Positions 21,329-21,778 of a stretch of DNA of 21,778 bases are shown piece by piece (the stretch's first letter is position 1; the number at the start of each line of letters is the position of its first letter). The position numbers and the translations under genes are program-made. Origin of the DNA: a virus; the IMG/VR virus record IMGVR_UViG_3300021963_000742, positions 1 through 21,778 of that record, one strand, 5' to 3'. Under the pieces are notes generated by a model. That model was not told the DNA's origin. It saw only the letters and a program-made list of their open reading frames with translations, and did no database searches.

Positions 21329-21729
21329 ATCCGCCGTTCCAATCTTGGGGCCGGGGGCGGGGGCGCATTGAGTACTACCACAGCGCCGCCGATCTGAAGG
21401 GTCATAGGCGCGCGGATCGGCAGCCCTTGGCGCTTCAACTGGGCGTTGTACCGCGGCCGGTAGAGATCGATCATCTGCGCTTCAATCCGATCTAGGTCGG
21501 CGGGGAGACAAGGCTGGACGTGGACCTCGTCGTAGATCAGCCCGGGGATCGGCAGCCATTCAGGGAGCTTCTGGCCCTTCCGCTTCTTGCCCCAGAGATC
21601 GCGGTGGGCGTAGACCCGCCCAAGCATCATCTTTGATTTCCCGACATAGATCACCACGCCCCGGCTCACGAGGATGTAAACCCCCGATCGGAGCGCGGCA
21701 GAAACATCCGTGAATCCCTCGAACCTCAA
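21325..21729 (-). CDS. GIY-YIG family nuclease
   Basis: 134 residues. The family motifs are intact: SGVYIL (G16, Y18), IYVGKS (Y28, G30), RVYAHR with R38, EAQMIDLYRPRYN with E83 and N95. It is a single compact catalytic domain with a Pro-rich tail and no obvious DNA-recognition module, so not clearly a homing enzyme. Start TTG 21729 is taken because an in-frame stop lies two codons upstream and no ATG/GTG precedes the GVY strand. It forms a TTGA overlap with a possible upstream gene. Position directly before the terminase genes suggests a role in packaging or DNA processing (inference). Confidence 0.85.
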   Translation of the reverse strand: MRFEGFTDVSAALRSGVYILVSRGVVIYVGKSKMMLGRVYAHRDLWGKKRKGQKLPEWLPIPGLIYDEVHVQPCLPADLDRIEAQMIDLYRPRYNAQLKRQGLPIRAPMTLQIGGAVVVLNAPPPPAPRLERRI

Positions 21730-21776
21730 GCGCAGTTACCCCATTCTCCCGCGTAGCATGACACACCTTCCCTCAA
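21726..21776 (-). CDS. Possible 3' end of an upstream gene
   Basis: An open frame enters from the window edge, ends CYAGEWGNCA and stops at TGA 21728-21726, overlapping the TTG start of the nuclease (TTGA). The overlap pattern matches other junctions in this operon, but only 16 residues are visible and the frame could be accidental. Confidence 0.3.
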   Translation of the reverse strand: MREGVSCYAGEWGNCA

Positions 21777-21778
21777 AA

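Noticed and set aside
1-21778. CRISPR arrays, tRNA genes, insertion-sequence ends, phage promoters
   Set aside because: No regularly spaced repeats, cloverleaf-like sequence or transposase frame was seen. The few short gaps hold no convincing promoter, and I could not run a search.

Overview
This window is a 21.8 kb piece of a short-tailed, tailed-phage genome (podovirus body plan), either a free phage or a prophage. Every supportable gene lies on the minus strand, so transcription runs from high to low coordinates. Genes are packed with almost no spacers: most junctions are ATGA, GTGA, TAATG or similar stop/start overlaps. The DNA is GC-rich, and the structural set recalls phages of high-GC Gram-negative bacteria (Bordetella BPP-1 and Burkholderia Bcep22 types). 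I infer a proteobacterial host from this; no host marker is visible. There is no integrase, repressor, replication or lysis gene, so the lifestyle cannot be read.

Layout in transcription order. (1) Packaging, 21729-19088: GIY-YIG nuclease, small terminase, a strong imperfect hairpin, large terminase. (2) Connector and head, 19087-13989: two small conserved proteins, portal, a 58-residue GTG-start gene, a Bbp19-like protein, scaffold, major capsid protein and a Bbp16-like cement protein. (3) An unusual envelope-directed pair, 13975-12434: a small protein with a Sec signal peptide and a polytopic membrane protein like O-antigen ligases/polymerases. (4) An HNH endonuclease gene, 12407-11946, inserted into the start of the next gene. 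(5) Small virion genes, including a Cys-rich putative zinc protein, 11953-10531. (6) Receptor-interaction block, 10524-7110: a chimeric adhesin-like protein with C-terminal repeats, a small beta protein and a T7-type tail fibre. (7) Four small overlapping genes, 7097-6334. (8) Tail adaptor and nozzle (gp11- and gp12-like), 6337-2917. (9) Ejection proteins (gp13- and gp14-like, then a large protein with an internal lytic transglycosylase domain that runs off the window), 2920-1.

The genes together make the late virion-assembly operon: terminase packages DNA through the portal into a BPP-1-like capsid, and a T7-like adaptor, nozzle, fibre and ejection core deliver it. The most striking observation is the HNH insertion. 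The host gene's original ribosome binding site and first 12 codons remain upstream of the endonuclease. At the 3' end of the endonuclease gene the same 12 residues (11 of 12 identical) are encoded again with different, AT-richer synonymous codons, which recreates the start of the interrupted gene.
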